From Cypionkella psychrotolerans (GTDB lineage Bacteria > Pseudomonadota > Alphaproteobacteria > Rhodobacterales > Rhodobacteraceae): a stretch of 64,000 bases of DNA. Of the stretch, positions 33,629 through 42,240 are shown piece by piece; position 1 is the stretch's first letter; every line of letters begins with the position of its first letter. Made by a program: the position numbers and the translations under genes. The notes beneath the pieces were generated by a model. It was not told where the DNA came from. It did not search any database and saw nothing but the letters and a program-made list of their open reading frames with translations. Location: contig NZ_LGIC01000033.1 in assembly GCF_001294535.1 (NCBI RefSeq), forward strand, positions 124,001 through 188,000, read 5' to 3'.

Positions 33629-35137
33629 TTACTGGCCGAGCTTCTTGATGCGGCCCTCGACTACGGGTTTCACCGTGCCGAGTTTTTCGACATAGCGCAT
33701 GACATCGGTTGCGACGAGATTGCCCGCCCCGGTGTCGGTGATCAGACGACCCCCACCTAGGCTGCTGTAGCCATCGCCACCGCCCAGAATGTAGTCGTTG
33801 ACCGCGACTTTGTAGAGCGCATCGGGGTTCAGGGCGGTGCCATTCACCATCACCTCAGAGACCCGGGCACCGGGTTCGGCGGAGGCGTCATAGCTGAAGG
33901 TCACGCCCGAGACCTGCGCAAAACGGCCTGCGCCTTTTTCGACCTGTGACACGGCATTTTCCAGCGCACCAAGCAACTGGCTGCCCGGCAGCTCGGTCAG
34001 CACGGTGACATTGCCGAACGGCAGTTCGGTCAGAATGTCGCGGCGGGTCAGTTTGCTGCCTGCGTCATAGGTGCGATCAGCCCGAATGCCGCCGCCGTTC
34101 ATGATCGCTACATCTGCGCCGGTGGCGTCGCGCATCGCATCGGCGATCAGGTTGCCCATCGCGGATTCCTCGGCCCGCACCACGTTGCGGCGGCTGTCGA
34201 GCGGGGTTTCGGTGGTGCCGATCTCGACGTTCAGGGTTTCATCAAGGCCAGCGGAGAGTTTATCGACCATGGCCTGCGTCTCGGGATCAGGGGCGACGGT
34301 GGCGGTGTCGATGAAGCGGAAGGCCGGGGTCCAGGCGATGGTGCGCTTGCCGTCTTTCTCGCCCACCTCAACCGTCAGATCGACGGGGCTTAGGAACTGG
34401 CCGTCCAGTGAGGTTTCGACATAGACGGTGACGCCATCATAGGCGGTGGCATAGGAATGGTCGTCGCCCGACAGGATCACATCGAAGACGTGCGATTTCA
34501 GCAGCTTGCGGTCATTGTCCATATCTGTCTGCACCACACCGACCACGATATCGGCCCCATCCGCGCGGGCGGCTTTGGCGGCTTTGATCGCGGTATCGAC
34601 GGTGGGCAGGAATTTCAGATCCTCGGTTGAGGCGACCGAGGGCGAGGTGTCTTGCGCCACCGGGATCAGGGCGACTTTCAGCCCTGCGATATCCTTGACC
34701 GTCACCCCGCCGACGCCTTCCAAGCCTGAGCCATCCGCATTGGTGATGTTAATCGCGGCCCAAGGGTATTTCGAGGCTTTGACCTTTTCAAGGAAGTTCG
34801 CCGGGCCAAAGTCAAATTCATGATTGCCGGGAACCGCCAGATCGAAGGGCACGATATTGGTCAGATCAATGGTGTTTTGGCCCTTATCGAAGCCCGACAG
34901 CAAGGAGGGCGACAGCATATCGCCGTCAAAAAGGTAAAGCGTGTTGGGGTTGGCGGCGCGCTCGGCCTTTGCCACCGCGTTCAGGCGGGCAAAGCCGCCC
35001 CGACCGTCTTCCTCGGTGAAGTTATAGACATCGCCGACACCCAGCAGGGTGAGTTTCACGGTTTCGGCGTGTGCGCTCAGCGGCAACAAGGCGGTGGCGG
35101 ACAACAGGGCGGCACGGATGCTTTGCGACAGGGGCAT
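33629..35137 (-). CDS. periplasmic 5'-nucleotidase / metallophosphatase family protein
   Basis: The 502-residue exported protein has a signal peptide (cleavage near AHA, residue 24), an N-terminal metallophosphoesterase domain and a C-terminal 5_nucleotid_C domain ('NVEIGTTETPLDSRRNVVRAEESAMGNLIADAM', 'NGGGIRADR', 'NDYILGGGDGYSSL'). Such enzymes release nucleosides from nucleotides. Classical metal ligands are partly altered: Asp-x-His is Asp-Val-Tyr ('VGDVYNF') and GHxH is 'SGDDH', while 'GNHEFD' is intact. That may be a subfamily trait. The ATG at 35137 has GGAGAT upstream; longer frames are unsupported. Confidence 0.85.
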   Translation of the reverse strand: MPLSQSIRAALLSATALLPLSAHAETVKLTLLGVGDVYNFTEEDGRGGFARLNAVAKAERAANPNTLYLFDGDMLSPSLLSGFDKGQNTIDLTNIVPFDLAVPGNHEFDFGPANFLEKVKASKYPWAAINITNADGSGLEGVGGVTVKDIAGLKVALIPVAQDTSPSVASTEDLKFLPTVDTAIKAAKAARADGADIVVGVVQTDMDNDRKLLKSHVFDVILSGDDHSYATAYDGVTVYVETSLDGQFLSPVDLTVEVGEKDGKRTIAWTPAFRFIDTATVAPDPETQAMVDKLSAGLDETLNVEIGTTETPLDSRRNVVRAEESAMGNLIADAMRDATGADVAIMNGGGIRADRTYDAGSKLTRRDILTELPFGNVTVLTELPGSQLLGALENAVSQVEKGAGRFAQVSGVTFSYDASAEPGARVSEVMVNGTALNPDALYKVAVNDYILGGGDGYSSLGGGRLITDTGAGNLVATDVMRYVEKLGTVKPVVEGRIKKLGQ

Positions 35138-35285
35138 GGCGATCTCCACTTCGGGATTGGATGCGGGTACAGTGCAACCTGAGCTTGAGTCTGTCAAAGC
35201 CCGGATTTCTGGAGCATTGGGCTTGGCGGTGACGCGCTGATGACAGATGCTTGACCGAAAGCTTAGGGCAGGGCATGAGGCGGTC

Positions 35286-35624
35286 ATGCTGATTTACAAG
35301 ATATTCCTGCGCGTCGAATGGGACGCTTTTCGCGAAGCTGGCGAGACGGCGGGTGCGCCTGTTGATCTGGCGGATGGCTTTGTGCATTTCTCGGCCGCCC
35401 CGCAACTGGCCGAGACGGCAGCGAAGTATTTCGCGGATGTGTCTGATCTGGTGCTGGTGGCTTGTGATGCCGACCGGCTGGGGGCGACGCTGAAATGGGA
35501 AGCGTCTCGCGGCGGAGCGCTGTTTCCGCATCTCTATCGGCATTTGGTTTTGGCCGATGTGGTGTGGGACAAATCGCTGCCTTTGGGGGCGGCGGGGCAT
35601 ATCTTCCCGGAGGGCGTGTTTTGA
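35286..35624 (+). CDS. DUF952 family protein
   Basis: This 112-residue cytoplasmic protein starts '[15 protein letters not shown]' and has the DUF952 core '[27 protein letters not shown]' and '[22 protein letters not shown]'. Function is unknown. GAGG lies five bases before the ATG at 35286. Its stop overlaps the likely TTG start of pyrD (TTGA), so it is the first gene of DUF952-pyrD-GNAT. Confidence 0.87.
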   Translation: MLIYKIFLRVEWDAFREAGETAGAPVDLADGFVHFSAAPQLAETAAKYFADVSDLVLVACDADRLGATLKWEASRGGALFPHLYRHLVLADVVWDKSLPLGAAGHIFPEGVF

Positions 35625-36682
35625 GCGTGATTGAGGCTTTGGGGCTGGCGGTTTTGCATCGGTTTGACCCCGAGCGCGCGCATGGGTTGTCGTTGAAAGC
35701 ACTGTCGGCGGGGCTGGTGCCTTTGCCGGGAGTGATTACGTCGGATCGGTTGCGGACGACGGTTGCGGGGTTGGATTTGCCCAATCCGGTCGGGCTGGCG
35801 GCGGGGTTTGACAAGAATGCGACGGTGGTGGGGCCTTTGTCCCGCGCGGGGTTCGGCTTTGTCGAGGTGGGGGCTGCGACGCCGCGCCCGCAGCCGGGCA
35901 ATTCGCGGCCCCGGTTGTTTCGGCTGACCGAGGATAGGGCGGCGATCAATCGGTTTGGCTTTAACAATGAGGGAGCCGAGGCGATTGGGGCGCGGCTTTC
36001 CGCAAGGGTGCGGGGGCCGGTTCCGGTGGGGCTGAACCTAGGGGCGAATAAGGATTCGGCGGATAGGGCGCAGGATTTCGCGCGGGTGCTGGCGGTGTGC
36101 GGGCCGCATGTCGATTTCGCGACGGTGAATGTCAGTTCGCCGAATACCGAGAAATTGCGCGATTTGCAGGGGCGGGCGGCGTTGTCGGCACTGCTCGCGG
36201 GGGTGATGGAAACGCGGGCGGCTTTGGCGCAGCCGATCCCGGTGTTCCTGAAGATCGCGCCGGATTTGAATGAGGATGAACTGGCCGAGATTGCCGAGGT
36301 TGCGCTGGCGTCGGGGGTGGCGGGGATCATTGCCACCAATACGACTTTGTCGCGCGAAGGTTTGGTAAGCGCTGATAAGGCCCAGATGGGCGGACTTTCG
36401 GGGGCGCCGTTGTTTGAAAAGTCGACGCGGGTGCTGGCGCAACTCTCGGTTTTGACCGAAGGCAAGCTGCCGCTGATCGGGGTCGGCGGCATTGCCAGCG
36501 CCGAGGAGGCGTTTGTGAAGCTCCTTGTGGGGGCCTCGGCTGTACAGTTCTATACGGCGATGGTGTATCAGGGGATTTCCTTGGCGGCAAAGATCGCGCG
36601 GGGCTTGGATGTGCTGCTGGAGCGTGAAGGCTATGCCTCGGTCGCCGATGCGGTGGGCAAGGGGCGGGCGCAATGGCTGTAA
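35621..36682 (+). CDS. pyrD: dihydroorotate dehydrogenase (quinone), class 2
   Basis: The 353-residue flavoenzyme oxidises dihydroorotate to orotate at the membrane, passing electrons to quinone. Class 2 marks are the amphipathic N terminus '[17 protein letters not shown]', '[16 protein letters not shown]', '[24 protein letters not shown]', '[14 protein letters not shown]' with catalytic Ser, and '[10 protein letters not shown]'. I place the start at TTG 35621, with GGAGGG six bases upstream and a TTGA overlap with the DUF952 stop. GTG at 35627 is an alternative. The GNAT gene overlaps its end by 10 bases. Confidence 0.94.
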   Translation: MSVIEALGLAVLHRFDPERAHGLSLKALSAGLVPLPGVITSDRLRTTVAGLDLPNPVGLAAGFDKNATVVGPLSRAGFGFVEVGAATPRPQPGNSRPRLFRLTEDRAAINRFGFNNEGAEAIGARLSARVRGPVPVGLNLGANKDSADRAQDFARVLAVCGPHVDFATVNVSSPNTEKLRDLQGRAALSALLAGVMETRAALAQPIPVFLKIAPDLNEDELAEIAEVALASGVAGIIATNTTLSREGLVSADKAQMGGLSGAPLFEKSTRVLAQLSVLTEGKLPLIGVGGIASAEEAFVKLLVGASAVQFYTAMVYQGISLAAKIARGLDVLLEREGYASVADAVGKGRAQWL

Positions 36683-37119
36683 GCTTTCGCGACGCCATTC
36701 GTGCAGATGTGGCGGCTGTGGTGGCGCTGCTGGCCGATGATCCACTGGGGCAGGCGCGGGAGAGCGGTGATCTTGCGCCTTACCTTTCGGCGTTTGATGA
36801 GATCGCGGCCAATCCGATGCATCAGCTGATCGTGGGGGAGAGCGACGGGCGGATTGTGGCGACCTGCCAGCTGACCATTTTGGCGGGGCTGTCGCGGCAA
36901 GGGGCGAAGCGGGCGCTGGTGGAAGCGGTGCGGGTGGTGGCCGATCTGCGCGGGCAACGCATTGGCGAGGCGTTGATGGCGGAATGTGAGATGCGGGCAC
37001 GGGCGGCGGGGGCGAATGTGATCCAGCTGACCACCGACAAAACCCGGCTGCGGGCGCATGCGTTTTATGATCGGCTTGGGTTTTTGCCCTCTCATATCGG
37101 CTACAAAAAGACACTCTAA
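36673..37119 (+). CDS. GNAT-family N-acetyltransferase
   Basis: The 148-residue single-domain acetyltransferase has motif A '[23 protein letters not shown]' (acetyl-CoA-binding R/Q-x-x-G-x-G/A) near residue 80 and motif B '[23 protein letters not shown]'. The acceptor is unknown. It overlaps pyrD by 10 bases and ends the operon, followed by a dispersed repeat and a terminator. Confidence 0.88.
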   Translation: MAVSFRDAIRADVAAVVALLADDPLGQARESGDLAPYLSAFDEIAANPMHQLIVGESDGRIVATCQLTILAGLSRQGAKRALVEAVRVVADLRGQRIGEALMAECEMRARAAGANVIQLTTDKTRLRAHAFYDRLGFLPSHIGYKKTL

Positions 37120-37122
37120 GCC

Positions 37123-37150
37123 CATCCTCTGCGCTCAAATCTCCTCGGGG
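37123..37150 (-). repeat. dispersed intergenic repeat, GGATATTT-type copy
   Basis: The minus-strand reading begins CCCCGAGGAGATTTGAGC and ends CAGAGGATG, matching 25484-25511 at 26 of 28 positions. It starts four bases after the GNAT stop. Confidence 0.55.
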
Positions 37151-37169
37151 GTGAGCCCGATAGGGCGAG

Positions 37170-37189
37170 GGGGCCGGAAGGCCCCTTTT
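37170..37189 (+). terminator. Rho-independent terminator after the pyrD operon
   Basis: GGGGCC-GGAA-GGCCCC forms a 6-bp stem with a GGAA loop, followed by TTTTC. It separates the GNAT gene from trpB. Confidence 0.7.
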
Positions 37190-37240
37190 CCCCGGCGATC
37201 AAGGGCGCTACACCCTTTGCAACAAACGGGGAGATCAGCG

Positions 37241-38470
37241 ATGGAAGACGGCATCAACAGCTTTATGACCGGGCCGGATGAGCAAGGCCGCTTTGGCAAG
37301 TTCGGCGGGCGGTTCGTGTCGGAAACGCTGATGCCGCTGATCCTTGATCTGGAAGAACGCTACGAATTCGCCAAGACCGATCCGACGTTTTGGGCAGAGA
37401 TGGATGATCTGTGGAAGCACTATGTCGGTCGCCCAAGCCCGCTGTATTTCGCGCCACGGCTGACCGCGCATCTTGGCGGGGCCAAGGTTTACATGAAGCG
37501 CGACGAGCTGAACCACACCGGCGCGCATAAGATCAACAACGTGCTGGGGCAGATCATTCTGGCGCGGCGGATGGGGAAAACCCGGATCATTGCAGAGACG
37601 GGCGCGGGGCAGCATGGCGTGGCGACAGCGACGGTTTGCGCGAAGTTCGGGCTGAAATGCGTGGTCTATATGGGCGCGCATGATGTCGAACGGCAGGCGC
37701 CGAACGTGTTTCGGATGCGGCTGCTCGGGGCGGAGGTTATTCCGGTGACTTCGGGCCGTGGCACGCTGAAGGATGCGATGAACGATGCGCTGCGCGATTG
37801 GGTGACCAATGTGCGCGACACGTTCTATTGCATCGGCACGGTGGCGGGGCCGCATCCCTATCCGGCGATGGTGCGGGATTTCCAAAGCATCATCGGCAAG
37901 GAAGTGCGTTGGCAGTTGGCGGAACAAGAGGGCGAAGGCCGTTTGCCTGATACTCTGGTGGCGGCGATTGGTGGTGGTTCGAACGCGATGGGGCTGTTCT
38001 TCCCGTTCTTGGACGATCCGTCGGTGAATATCATTGGCGTCGAGGCGGGCGGCAAAGGGGTTGACGACCGGATGCAGCATTGCGCTTCACTGACGGGCGG
38101 TCGCCCCGGTGTGCTGCATGGCAACCGCACCTATCTGTTGCAGGACAATGACGGGCAGATTCTGGAAGGCTTCTCGATCTCGGCGGGGTTGGATTATCCG
38201 GGGATCGGGCCGGAGCATTCTTGGCTGCATGACATGGGTCGGGCGCAATATGTCAGCATCACCGATGCCGAGGCTTTGGAGGCGTTTCAGCTGTCCTGCA
38301 AGCTGGAGGGTATCATCCCGGCGTTGGAGCCGAGCCATGCCCTCGCGCATGTGATGAAGATCGCGCCGACGCTGCCGAAGGACCATATCATTGTGATGAA
38401 CATGTGTGGGCGCGGCGACAAGGATATCTTCACCGTCGCCAAGCACCTTGGCTTTGATATGAAGATCTGA
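37241..38470 (+). CDS. trpB: tryptophan synthase beta subunit
   Basis: The 409-residue PLP enzyme has '[38 protein letters not shown]' (Schiff-base Lys in HTGAHK), '[12 protein letters not shown]' and '[10 protein letters not shown]' (phosphate loop). It condenses indole and serine to tryptophan. The ATG at 37241 has GGGGAG upstream. Neither trpF nor trpA is adjacent here, so it is an isolated trp gene behind a terminator, with its own promoter presumably in 37190-37240. Confidence 0.96.
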   Translation: MEDGINSFMTGPDEQGRFGKFGGRFVSETLMPLILDLEERYEFAKTDPTFWAEMDDLWKHYVGRPSPLYFAPRLTAHLGGAKVYMKRDELNHTGAHKINNVLGQIILARRMGKTRIIAETGAGQHGVATATVCAKFGLKCVVYMGAHDVERQAPNVFRMRLLGAEVIPVTSGRGTLKDAMNDALRDWVTNVRDTFYCIGTVAGPHPYPAMVRDFQSIIGKEVRWQLAEQEGEGRLPDTLVAAIGGGSNAMGLFFPFLDDPSVNIIGVEAGGKGVDDRMQHCASLTGGRPGVLHGNRTYLLQDNDGQILEGFSISAGLDYPGIGPEHSWLHDMGRAQYVSITDAEALEAFQLSCKLEGIIPALEPSHALAHVMKIAPTLPKDHIIVMNMCGRGDKDIFTVAKHLGFDMKI

Positions 38471-38491
38471 AGCCGGATTGAACGTTGAAGG

Positions 38492-38523
38492 GCCGCGGCG
38501 ATGCAGATTGGCGCGGCTTTTCG
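38492..38523 (+). terminator. probable terminator after trpB
   Basis: GCCGCG and CGCGGC (6-bp stem, 14-base loop) are followed by TTTTCGTT, 22 bases after the trpB stop. Confidence 0.6.
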
Positions 38524-38852
38524 TTGTGCTGCCCGAATCACTCTGCTGCCCGGTCAGACCATGGTCTTAGCATGGGCGCGGAAGCTTCAGACCAATGTCT
38601 TAAGCATTTGATATAGGCTTATTTTTCTGGATTTTCGAGGATAGTTTCCCGCTATGCTTCTGGCGCTGCCTTTCGCCATAACCCGCGCTTACGTCGGGTT
38701 TTGCCTAAACTGCGGTTTATATCCGCAAACTCTGGGCTGATCTGATCGGGCTAAACTCTGCGCCAATAGGCAGCGGCGGTTTGGGCTGTCATCGCTGAAC
38801 CTGTCGCCGGATGCGGCTTCGTTTGGCAGTTCAGCAAAGTTAGGAACACAGG
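38524..38852. other. intergenic region upstream of the PepSY/LuxR cluster
   Basis: These 329 bases hold no gene I can support. They contain the paired palindromes at 38556-38600, then an A/T-rich stretch (about 38605-38640) that may hold a promoter. The remaining 200 bases or so before the first PepSY-like gene would be an unusually long leader if transcription starts there. Confidence 0.5.
38556..38600. promoter_or_regulatory. paired palindromes AGACCATGGTCT and AGACCAATGTCT
   Basis: A perfect 12-bp palindrome (38556-38567) and a near copy (38589-38600) are spaced 33 bases start to start, about three helical turns. The similarity extends to CAGACCAnnGTCTTA(A)GCAT in both. This geometry suits two dimers bound on one DNA face. 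The adjacent membrane LuxR regulator is the obvious candidate binder, but that is inference. Confidence 0.4.
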
Positions 38853-39296
38853 ATGATACGGACAGCGAAACCCTTGATTTTCACGGTCATACTCGGCTTT
38901 TCCGCCAGCATGGCGCAGGCGATCACCGTGGCGGATGTGGTGAAAACCTATCAGGACCAAGCCTATTCGGGCATCGAGGTCAAGGAAAGCCCGAACCAGA
39001 TCAAGGTTGAGGCCGCCAAAGATGGCGTCAAGGTCGAGGTGGTTTATGACAAAGCCACGGGTGAGGTGATCAAACACGAATCCCAAACCGTTGGGGCGGG
39101 TGAGACGAATAGCGGTTTGGAAGTATCGAGCACCGATCACGATTTTACGGGTGACGACAGTGCCGATGACAACAGCGCGTCGGATGATGGCCCGGATCAT
39201 GATGCAGGCGACGACAATGGCGGCACCGGCCACGACGACAGCGGCCATGACGACAGCGGCCATGATGGTGGCGGCGAGGGCAGCTCAGACGATTGA
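38853..39296 (+). CDS. exported PepSY-like protein with acidic Asp/Gly/Ser/His tail
   Basis: This 147-residue protein has a signal peptide (about residues 1-23, AMAQA) and a short PepSY-like domain (24-80; 'VVKTYQDQAYSGIEVKESPNQIKVEAAKDGVKVEVVYDKATGEVIKHE'). A disordered tail (95-147) of repeated D-D-S-G-H units follows, strongly acidic and His-containing, so it could bind Ca or transition metals. Function is unknown. It is the first of three same-strand genes; a second PepSY-like protein with a similar tail and a membrane LuxR regulator follow. AGGAACACAGG precedes the ATG. Confidence 0.75.
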   Translation: MIRTAKPLIFTVILGFSASMAQAITVADVVKTYQDQAYSGIEVKESPNQIKVEAAKDGVKVEVVYDKATGEVIKHESQTVGAGETNSGLEVSSTDHDFTGDDSADDNSASDDGPDHDAGDDNGGTGHDDSGHDDSGHDGGGEGSSDD

Positions 39297-39400
39297 GACC
39301 GGTTTTGCAAGGACTAAGCACCCCGGCCTTGCCGGGGGGCTTGGCATGGGTGATAATGTGGGTGCAGCCGGGGCAGGTTTAGGCCTCGAAGGGAAACGGG

Positions 39401-39922
39401 ATGAACCGCAGAGTTTTCTTAGGGCGCAGAGCTTTCTTGGGGCAGTGCGCTGGCGGCGTACTTGGCGCTGTCTTTATGGCCAGCGCCGCGCGCGCGGACA
39501 GCTTTCAAAGCTCGGTGGTGGCGCAGTTGCGCGGCCAAGGTTATCGCGAGATCAATGTGGAAACCACGATGTTGGGGCGGGTGCGGATTGTCGCCGCGCG
39601 CGGTGGGGCCTCACGCGAGATCATCCTGAACCCGCGCACAGGTGAGATTTTGCGCGATGTTTTGCTTGCCGAGGATGGTCGGGTGCTGCCGGAGATTGCG
39701 GGCGGCGATAATTCGGGCAAAGGCAGCTCGCAGGGTGATGGGTCGGATAGCAGCGGATCAGGAGATGACGGGTCAGATGATAATGGCTCTGACAGCAGCG
39801 GGTCAGGCGATAACGGATCAGGTGACAATGGCTCGGAGGATCATGACTCGGGCGATGATGGTTCGGAGGATCACGGCGATTCCGATAACAGCGGTTCGGG
39901 CAAAGGCGGCAACGAGAACTAA
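39401..39922 (+). CDS. second exported PepSY-like protein with Ser/Gly/Asp repeat tail
   Basis: The 173-residue protein begins with an RR-rich leader (NRRVFLGRRAFLGQ), suggesting a twin-arginine signal, then a signal core to about residue 33 (AARA). A PepSY-like domain follows ('FQSSVVAQLRGQGYREINVETTMLGRVRIVAARGGASREIILNPRTGEILRD'), then a tail from about residue 100 of GSGDNGS/DSSGSGDDGS units. It is clearly a relative of the protein at 38853 despite low identity. Different export routes (Sec versus Tat) for two related proteins would be unusual. Function is unknown. Confidence 0.72.
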   Translation: MNRRVFLGRRAFLGQCAGGVLGAVFMASAARADSFQSSVVAQLRGQGYREINVETTMLGRVRIVAARGGASREIILNPRTGEILRDVLLAEDGRVLPEIAGGDNSGKGSSQGDGSDSSGSGDDGSDDNGSDSSGSGDNGSGDNGSEDHDSGDDGSEDHGDSDNSGSGKGGNEN

Positions 39923-39983
39923 GATGCGCGGCTCGGTGACGGGGCCGCGCAGAATAATTTATCGTGGAAAATTTGGAGCGTAA

Positions 39984-40505
39984 GTGAGACATCCGGCTTT
40001 CGTCTTTGCGATCTTTCTGTTGCAGGCGGCTTGCGCGATCTTTTTCGTGTCGGATATTTTGTCGTCTTTTGTTGGCATCACCACCACGCCTCTGCCGTGG
40101 GAGCTGCGCGAGATCATGGAGATCTGGGCAGCGTTCGGCCTGATTGTTGGCGTGGTTTTGGGGGCAATCCTGTTGCGTCGGGCGATTGTGGATCGGCGTG
40201 AGGCTGAAACCCGGCTGCGGCGGGCCTCGGGCGCGTTCATGGTGCTATTGGCCGAGCGGTTTGCCGAATGGGGGCTGACGCCTGCGGAAAAGGATGTGGC
40301 TTTGTTCGCGATCAAGGGCATGTCTACTGGCGAGATTGCGGCTTTGCGCAGCACGTCTGAGGGCACGGTGAAAGCACAGACCAATGCGATTTACCGCAAG
40401 GCGGGGGTCAGCGGGCGCTCGCAACTTCTGTCGCTGTTCATCGAGGATCTGATGCGGGATGAAGATGGCACCTTGCGGCTGCCAGTACCGCAAACCGCCG
40501 CGTGA
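39984..40505 (+). CDS. membrane-anchored LuxR-family transcriptional regulator
   Basis: The 173-residue protein has two N-terminal membrane helices (about 5-30 and 45-66) joined by a short extracytoplasmic loop. A coiled segment and a C-terminal LuxR/FixJ-type HTH follow ('LTPAEKDVALFAIKGMSTGEIAALRSTSEGTVKAQTNAIYRKAGVSGRSQLLSLFIEDL'). There is no receiver or ligand domain, so signalling would pass through the membrane segment. It starts at GTG with GGAG at five bases, 61 bases after the second PepSY-like gene. It is the probable regulator of that pair. Confidence 0.82.
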   Translation: MRHPAFVFAIFLLQAACAIFFVSDILSSFVGITTTPLPWELREIMEIWAAFGLIVGVVLGAILLRRAIVDRREAETRLRRASGAFMVLLAERFAEWGLTPAEKDVALFAIKGMSTGEIAALRSTSEGTVKAQTNAIYRKAGVSGRSQLLSLFIEDLMRDEDGTLRLPVPQTAA

Positions 40506-40521
40506 TCAGTCGGCAGGCCAA

Positions 40522-40890
40522 TCAGTCGGCGGCGTAGGTTTGCAGGATTTGCAAGGCCACCACATCCAGCGTGCGGTGGTGGGTGGATTTCAGCAAGATT
40601 TGCGGGGCGACGCCTTCTTCATGTGCTTGCAGGAAGCGGCCCGCGCACAGGCACCATTGATCGCCCGGCTTGAGGCCCGCAAAGCCGTATTCGGGGCGCG
40701 GGGTGGACAGATCATTGCCTAAGTATTTGGAATAGGCCAGAAACTCTGCCGTCATCAGCGCGCAAACGGTGTGCAGGCCTTGGTCCATCGGTCCGGTGTT
40801 ACAGCAGCCATCGCGGAAAAACCCGGTGATGGGGGCAGTGGAGCAGCTTTCCAAAACGCTGCCAAGCACGTTGAGAGAGGGGTCACGCAT
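40522..40890 (-). CDS. DUF2237 family protein
   Basis: This 122-residue cytoplasmic protein matches DUF2237 by 'NVLGSVLESCSTAPITGFFRDGCCNTGPMDQGLHTVCALMTAEFLAYSKYLGNDLSTP' and 'LKPGDQWCLCAGRFLQA'. Several cysteines and 'HTVCA' are conserved in the family; function is unknown. It lies 21 bases downstream of the FAD monooxygenase on the same strand and may be cotranscribed. Confidence 0.88.
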   Translation of the reverse strand: MRDPSLNVLGSVLESCSTAPITGFFRDGCCNTGPMDQGLHTVCALMTAEFLAYSKYLGNDLSTPRPEYGFAGLKPGDQWCLCAGRFLQAHEEGVAPQILLKSTHHRTLDVVALQILQTYAAD

Positions 40891-40911
40891 CGGGTTTCCT
40901 TTGTCTGTAGC

Positions 40912-42123
40912 CTAGCGCGCTGGCTGCTGCTGTCCAGCGGTTTGCGGCCAGTGCATCCCGGCGACGGCGGGTAGCATGGTGCCTGAGACCAGCGCCGTCA
41001 GCATCCGGTTGATCGGCCACAGCGTCGCCATTGGGGCCAGCAGGTGATCGCGCAGTAGCGGCAGGGTGGTGCTGGCGGATTGATACATCGGCGTGAAGGC
41101 GGCGGACATGGCTTGATAAGCGCGGACATGCCAGCGGCGCATTTGGGCGTAGCGGGGCAGGGCCTCGCTCAGCGGCAGGCGCAGGGCTTCGCGCAGCGCG
41201 AAGGCATCCAGCAGCGCCATATTGGCCCCTTGGCCAAGTTGAGGGCTGGCGCGGTGGGCGGAATCGCCGATGAACGCCAGCGCTTCGCCGTAGGGGCGGC
41301 GCAGGGTGCCGTGGCTGTAGCGGGCGGGGGTGAGGTCGGCGGGGGAGCGCAGGGTGGTGAGGAACGGGGCCATTTGCGGCCAAAGCTGGGTAACTTCGGC
41401 TTTCCATTGTCTCAGGTCTTGGCTGGGCCAATCGTCCAGCTTGGCGCGGGGCAGTGACCAGAACACGGCGGCATGCGGCGTCGGGTTGCCGGGAAGTTGG
41501 CCGATCGGCAGCACGCCAGCCATGTGGCGGGCGGCTTGGTAGCGTTGCGTCAGCTGATCGCGCGGCAGGTCGGTGTCTGTCGGCCAAGGTACGGTGCCCC
41601 AGACCGCGCCGAAGCTCAGTGGGCGGGCCTGCATCGGCGAGAGTGTCGAGCCCGCACCTGAGGCGTCGATCACCAGATCGAACGGGCCGAGCGGGTCGGC
41701 ATTATCCCGCAGGATCAGGCGTTTGCCTTTGGATAGAGGGGCATCAATGCAGGCCGCACCGGTTTGCAGGGTGATGCCTGCGGCGGTGGCGGCGTGCCAG
41801 AGCAGCGAGAACAGGCTGGCGCGGTGGATGGCAAGGCCGGGGGCATCGGGTTTGTAGGCGACATCGAGGATTTTGCGTTTTCCGGCGTGGCCCAGCATTT
41901 GGGTGATGGATGCTCCGAACGCGCGCGCGTCTGCGCCGATTGTCTCCAGCACCGCAAGGCCTACGGGTTGCAGCACGAGGCCGGAGCCGAGCGGCTGGGG
42001 GGTGGCAAAACGCTCCGCCAGCGTGACGCGGTGGCCGGATTGGGCGCAAAGGGCGGCTGCGGCCAAACCGCCGATGCCTGCGCCGACGATGCCGATGGTT
42101 AGCGGGGGGAATTGGCTGCTCAT
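40912..42123 (-). CDS. FAD-dependent aromatic-type monooxygenase
   Basis: The 403-residue flavoprotein hydroxylase has an N-terminal Rossmann GxGxxG ('IGIVGAGIGGLAAAALCAQSGH'), a central region 'DLVIDASGAGS' and the second FAD motif 'ALAFIGDSAHRASPQLGQGANMALLDAF'. This layout matches class A monooxygenases such as salicylate hydroxylase; the substrate is unknown. It is divergent from the DUF2339 gene. The C terminus is long and hydrophobic-rich, with no clear transmembrane helix. Confidence 0.83.
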   Translation of the reverse strand: MSSQFPPLTIGIVGAGIGGLAAAALCAQSGHRVTLAERFATPQPLGSGLVLQPVGLAVLETIGADARAFGASITQMLGHAGKRKILDVAYKPDAPGLAIHRASLFSLLWHAATAAGITLQTGAACIDAPLSKGKRLILRDNADPLGPFDLVIDASGAGSTLSPMQARPLSFGAVWGTVPWPTDTDLPRDQLTQRYQAARHMAGVLPIGQLPGNPTPHAAVFWSLPRAKLDDWPSQDLRQWKAEVTQLWPQMAPFLTTLRSPADLTPARYSHGTLRRPYGEALAFIGDSAHRASPQLGQGANMALLDAFALREALRLPLSEALPRYAQMRRWHVRAYQAMSAAFTPMYQSASTTLPLLRDHLLAPMATLWPINRMLTALVSGTMLPAVAGMHWPQTAGQQQPAR

Positions 42124-42240
42124 AGCCGCATTTGTGCGGGTTATTTCAGCGGCGGCAAGGCCTTATCGGGTGGGATATTCCCCACTGTGCAGAGCGGTTG
42201 GCTGCGGCTAGTGTACCCCAAAACGTGTGGGAGATCGCGG

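Noticed and set aside
39700-39915. Tandem DNA repeat or CRISPR-like array in the Gly/Ser/Asp tail coding region
   Set aside because: The repeats are short, degenerate and in frame, encoding a low-complexity protein tail; there is no constant repeat-spacer pattern.
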